From Puia dinghuensis (lineage in GTDB: Bacteria; Bacteroidota; Bacteroidia; Chitinophagales; Chitinophagaceae), in the NCBI RefSeq assembly GCF_014642875.1, contig NZ_BMJC01000001.1:103271-167270 (forward strand): a stretch of DNA of 64,000 nucleotides. Direction: 5' to 3'. Shown in pieces: positions 61,182-64,000 of this stretch (positions within the stretch are counted from its first letter, which is position 1; the number at the start of each line of letters is the position of its first letter). The translations under genes were made by a program, and so were the position numbers. Under the pieces are notes generated by a model that saw only the letters and a program-made list of their open reading frames with translations, searched no databases and had not been told where the DNA came from.

Positions 61182-62770
61182 GAAAAGTTATTATGTCAAT
61201 GGCGGTGCTGAGTTTTTGCTGTTCAGGCCCGACAATTGCCCAACAGTCAAAGCTCAGCGGCCCGGAGATGCCACAGCGGCTGATAAGCGCCGACTTCACG
61301 AGGATGGAAGGGAAGTTCAACACTATGTTCAATGAATGCGTCGGCGCCGGAAGGGCTAATGAAGGACTTCGGGCCGACTGGCAACAGCAGCTTGCCTACG
61401 TAAGAAAAGAATGTGGGTTCAAATACATCCGCATGCATGGGCTTCTATCGGATGATATGGCGGTTTATCAGGAAGATAAGAATGGAAAACCAGTTTATAA
61501 TTTCATGTACATCGATGTTTTATTCGATTTTTTACACAGCATCGGCATGAAGCCCTTTGTGGAACTGGGCTTCATGCCGTCAGGGCTTGCCAGCGGCAGC
61601 AAGACCATCTTCTGGTGGCGAGGTAACGTAACTCCCCCCAGAGACTACGAAAAGTGGGGTGCGTTGGTAAGGAACCTTGCCCTGCATTTTACGGAACGGT
61701 ACGGCGCCGATGAAGTAAAGACCTGGTATTTTGAAGTTTGGAATGAGCCTAACCTGGACGGTTTCTGGGCCGGCACCCAGCAAGATTACTTTAAGCTGTA
61801 TACGTACAGCGCTAAAGCCATTAAGAGCGTCAACCCGGCCTATCGTGTTGGGGGGCCTGCAACTGCCGGCGCTGCCTGGGAGCCGGAGATGATCGAATAT
61901 TGTCACAGGAATAATGTGCCCCTGGACTTTATCAGCACCCATTCCTATGGCGTAAAGCAGGGATACCTGGACGAATTCGGCAATTCAGGCACCGTACTGG
62001 ATAAGAATCCTATGAGCGTCAGCGGGGATGTGATCCAATCCCGCAGGGAGATCGCGCATTCGCCGATGCCCGGGCTGGAACTGCATTATACGGAGTGGAG
62101 CTCGTCGTATACACCTGCCGACCCCCTTCATGATAGCTATCACGAGGCTTCCTATGTATTGCAAAAGCTGAAGCAGGTGGGTAAGGCCGCCAATTCCATG
62201 TCGTATTGGGTCTTCACGGATATTTTTGAAGAGCCGGGCCCTCGTTTTACGCCATTTCACGGAGGCTTTGGAATGCTGACCATCCAGGGCATCAATAAAC
62301 CCGTATTCTACGCCTACAAGTTCATGAACCAATTGGGGGATATGGAATTGAAAAATAGTGATTCCTCTTCCTGGCTTTGCAGGGATTCCGCGGGCAATAT
62401 GCAGGCATTGATCTGGGATTTTACCAATACGCATCCGGGGGATTCGGTACACAACCAGAAGTACTACATACGGGACCTGCCGGCCAAACCCAAAGGCAAA
62501 CTGAAGGTCCGGGTTGAAAATGTGCCCGCCGGAATGTATTCGCTGGAATTGTATAGGGTGGGGTATAAGTGCAATGACGCATATTCTACCTATCTGTCAC
62601 TCGGCAGGCCGGCGCAGCTCAGCAGCCGGCAAGTGGAAGCGATAAAGAGCCTGAACGATGGGTCCCCCATCCTGAAGGAGATAGTGGAAATCAGGAATGG
62701 AGCTCCTTTTGTGAAAGATTGGGAGATCAGAGAGAACGATGTTTTCTTGCTGAACCTCATCAAACTTTAA
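61178..62770 (+). CDS. GH39-type glycoside hydrolase
   Basis: 530 residues with a signal peptide. The family 39 signatures are seen: ECGFKYIRMHGLLSDDM near the start, the catalytic acid/base Glu in FEVWNEPNLDGFWAGTQ, and the nucleophile Glu in ELHYTEWSSSY. Beyond the barrel is a C-terminal beta-sandwich (from about 400). GH39 members act on beta-xylosides and related sugars, so a xylose-bearing substrate is suggested. Translation is coupled to the GH5 gene by the ATGA overlap; the GH43 gene follows after 5 nt. Confidence 0.87.
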   Translation: MRKVIMSMAVLSFCCSGPTIAQQSKLSGPEMPQRLISADFTRMEGKFNTMFNECVGAGRANEGLRADWQQQLAYVRKECGFKYIRMHGLLSDDMAVYQEDKNGKPVYNFMYIDVLFDFLHSIGMKPFVELGFMPSGLASGSKTIFWWRGNVTPPRDYEKWGALVRNLALHFTERYGADEVKTWYFEVWNEPNLDGFWAGTQQDYFKLYTYSAKAIKSVNPAYRVGGPATAGAAWEPEMIEYCHRNNVPLDFISTHSYGVKQGYLDEFGNSGTVLDKNPMSVSGDVIQSRREIAHSPMPGLELHYTEWSSSYTPADPLHDSYHEASYVLQKLKQVGKAANSMSYWVFTDIFEEPGPRFTPFHGGFGMLTIQGINKPVFYAYKFMNQLGDMELKNSDSSSWLCRDSAGNMQALIWDFTNTHPGDSVHNQKYYIRDLPAKPKGKLKVRVENVPAGMYSLELYRVGYKCNDAYSTYLSLGRPAQLSSRQVEAIKSLNDGSPILKEIVEIRNGAPFVKDWEIRENDVFLLNLIKL

Positions 62771-62775
62771 AGATT

Positions 62776-64000
62776 ATGACGATGAAAGCAACTGTTGTAC
62801 TATTTTTTCTTTCCCTGCTGGCCACCGGCAGCAGCGCACAATACAGCAACCCCATTTTCGCCGGGGATTACCCCGACCCGAGCATCCTGCGGGACGGCGG
62901 CACTTATTATATGGTTAATTCCTCTTTCGAATATTATCCGGGTCTGCTGATCTGGCAATCGAAGGACCTGGTCAATTGGACGCCGGTGGGCAATGCCCTG
63001 CACAAATACGTAGGATCGGTGTGGGCGCCCGACCTCGTTAAATATAAGAACAAATATTATATCTATTTCCCCGCCAATAATACCAACTATGTCGTCACCG
63101 CGGATTCGATAGGCGGCAGATGGAGCGATCCGGTGGATCTGAAGATCGGGGGGATCGACCCGGGCCATTTTGTCGACACGAATAATAAACGCTATTTATA
63201 TTTCAGCAACGGGGGGTATGTCCCTTTGTCCGATGACGGACTCACTGTCACCGGCGATCTTTCGCACGTATATAACGGCTGGGTCTTTCCCCGCGAATGG
63301 AGTATCGAATGCTTTTGCCTGGAAGGCCCGAAGATCACCAGGCGGGGTAATTATTATTATCTGACGGTTGCGGAAGGGGGAACGGCAGGGCCTGCTACCA
63401 GCCACATGATCGTATCCGCACGTTCGAAGTCTCCTTTCGGCCCCTGGGAGAATTCGCCGTACAATCCCATTGAAAGAACTTGGAACAGATCGGAAAGATG
63501 GTGGTCGAAGGGGCATGGTACTTTATTCGAGGACGCCAGGGGAGGATGGTGGATCGTATGCCATGGATATGAGAATGGGCATTACAACATGGGGCGTCAA
63601 ACGCTGCTGGAGCCTGTGGAGTGGACCAAAAACGGCTGGTTTAGGGTCACCAAAAGAGTAAAGACGAGCGGGCCGGTAAGAGGCATCCTGGGTGCACCAA
63701 AGGTGGAGGCTTTTTCATTGAGCGACAATCTAGGAGGGCCTGCCCTGAGGCCGCACTGGAAATTCTTCGGCGCGGATGATACGGGAAGATACGAATTTGC
63801 CGATCACTGGCTGGTTATCAAAGGTAAAGGCCGGAGTGCCGGCGACTGTTCCCCGCTGTTATGCATTCCTTCAGACCATTCATATACGGCCCAGGTGGAG
63901 CTGACCATCGAGGGGAATGCCACCGCGGGGCTGGTGCTTTTTTATAATAATAGTTCCTGTTCAGGGATCCTGGCGGATAGCGCCGATGTTATAGCAGACC
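62776..64000 (+). CDS. GH43 glycosidase, N-terminal part (runs off the window)
   Basis: 408 residues are visible from MTMKATVVLFFLSLLATGSSAQ; a second in-frame ATG at 62782 is as good. The five-bladed propeller residues are present: catalytic base Asp in FAGDYPDPSI, pKa-modulating Asp in GGIDPGHF, and acid Glu in FCLEGPKIT. After about residue 320 starts a beta-sandwich domain (GGPALRPHWKFFGADD...), as in GH43 beta-xylosidases. The gene continues beyond the right edge. With GH39 upstream, it points to removal of xylose or arabinose side groups. Confidence 0.92.
   Translation, partial: MTMKATVVLFFLSLLATGSSAQYSNPIFAGDYPDPSILRDGGTYYMVNSSFEYYPGLLIWQSKDLVNWTPVGNALHKYVGSVWAPDLVKYKNKYYIYFPANNTNYVVTADSIGGRWSDPVDLKIGGIDPGHFVDTNNKRYLYFSNGGYVPLSDDGLTVTGDLSHVYNGWVFPREWSIECFCLEGPKITRRGNYYYLTVAEGGTAGPATSHMIVSARSKSPFGPWENSPYNPIERTWNRSERWWSKGHGTLFEDARGGWWIVCHGYENGHYNMGRQTLLEPVEWTKNGWFRVTKRVKTSGPVRGILGAPKVEAFSLSDNLGGPALRPHWKFFGADDTGRYEFADHWLVIKGKGRSAGDCSPLLCIPSDHSYTAQVELTIEGNATAGLVLFYNNSSCSGILADSADVIAD

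Overview
The window looks like chromosomal DNA of a Bacteroidota soil-type saprophyte, most likely Chitinophagaceae. Four things point there: two SusC/SusD pairs, a hybrid two-component regulator, type IX secretion (T9SS) C-terminal sorting tails on three proteins, and weak ribosome binding sites with Bacteroidota-type -7 promoter elements (TAnnTTTG). No rRNA, complete tRNA, integrase, transposase or CRISPR array was recognised. All assignments rest on reading the translated sequence; no database search was run.

Region 1 (1-18.6 kb) is ordinary chromosome. A minus-strand operon encodes a beta-propeller sensor kinase, a NarL-type response regulator, a small outer-membrane barrel and a partial secreted protein. 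A CE2-type esterase is divergent to it. Then come a PliI-type lysozyme inhibitor, a TonB-dependent receptor, an AraC regulator near an isocitrate-lyase-superfamily enzyme, an ABC exporter, a DUF4239 membrane protein, an alpha/beta hydrolase and a T9SS-secreted adhesin-like protein with a tandem 22-bp repeat upstream.

Region 2 (18.9-36.7 kb) is an accessory stretch with many broken genes. It holds the N-terminal half of a cold-shock protein without its cold-shock domain, a SnoaL remnant, and a tRNA-His 5' half overlapping the stop of an acetyltransferase gene. It also carries a complete encapsulin/DyP-peroxidase nanocompartment operon with a visible cargo-loading peptide. Two neighbouring toxin-antitoxin modules follow in which the antitoxin is intact and the toxin dead: PIN-type and MNT/HEPN-type. 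The HEPN gene is broken by a 4-bp ATTA duplication, an in-frame stop and loss of its 3' end. Further on are SH3 and DUF4236 proteins, a gene split by an amber codon, an SbcCD-like pair (YhaO/YhaN type, with a long C-terminal extension), and a compact pair of a GNAT-like protein and a 58-residue basic protein that may be another TA-like unit.

Region 3 (36.7-64 kb, running off the right edge) is a polysaccharide utilisation locus. The order is GH44 enzyme, HTCS regulator, SusC/SusD/surface lipoprotein/GH5/GH3, then a second SusC/SusD/IPT glycan-binding protein/BACON-GH5/GH39/GH43. The enzyme set fits a beta-1,4-glucan or xylose-containing hemicellulose. The two GH5 enzymes have different export routes (T9SS versus surface lipoprotein). 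Three near-identical ~115-bp operator-promoter modules precede the GH44 gene and both susC genes, ending at a TATTTTTR element with fixed spacing. They probably define the regulon of the single HTCS encoded between them.
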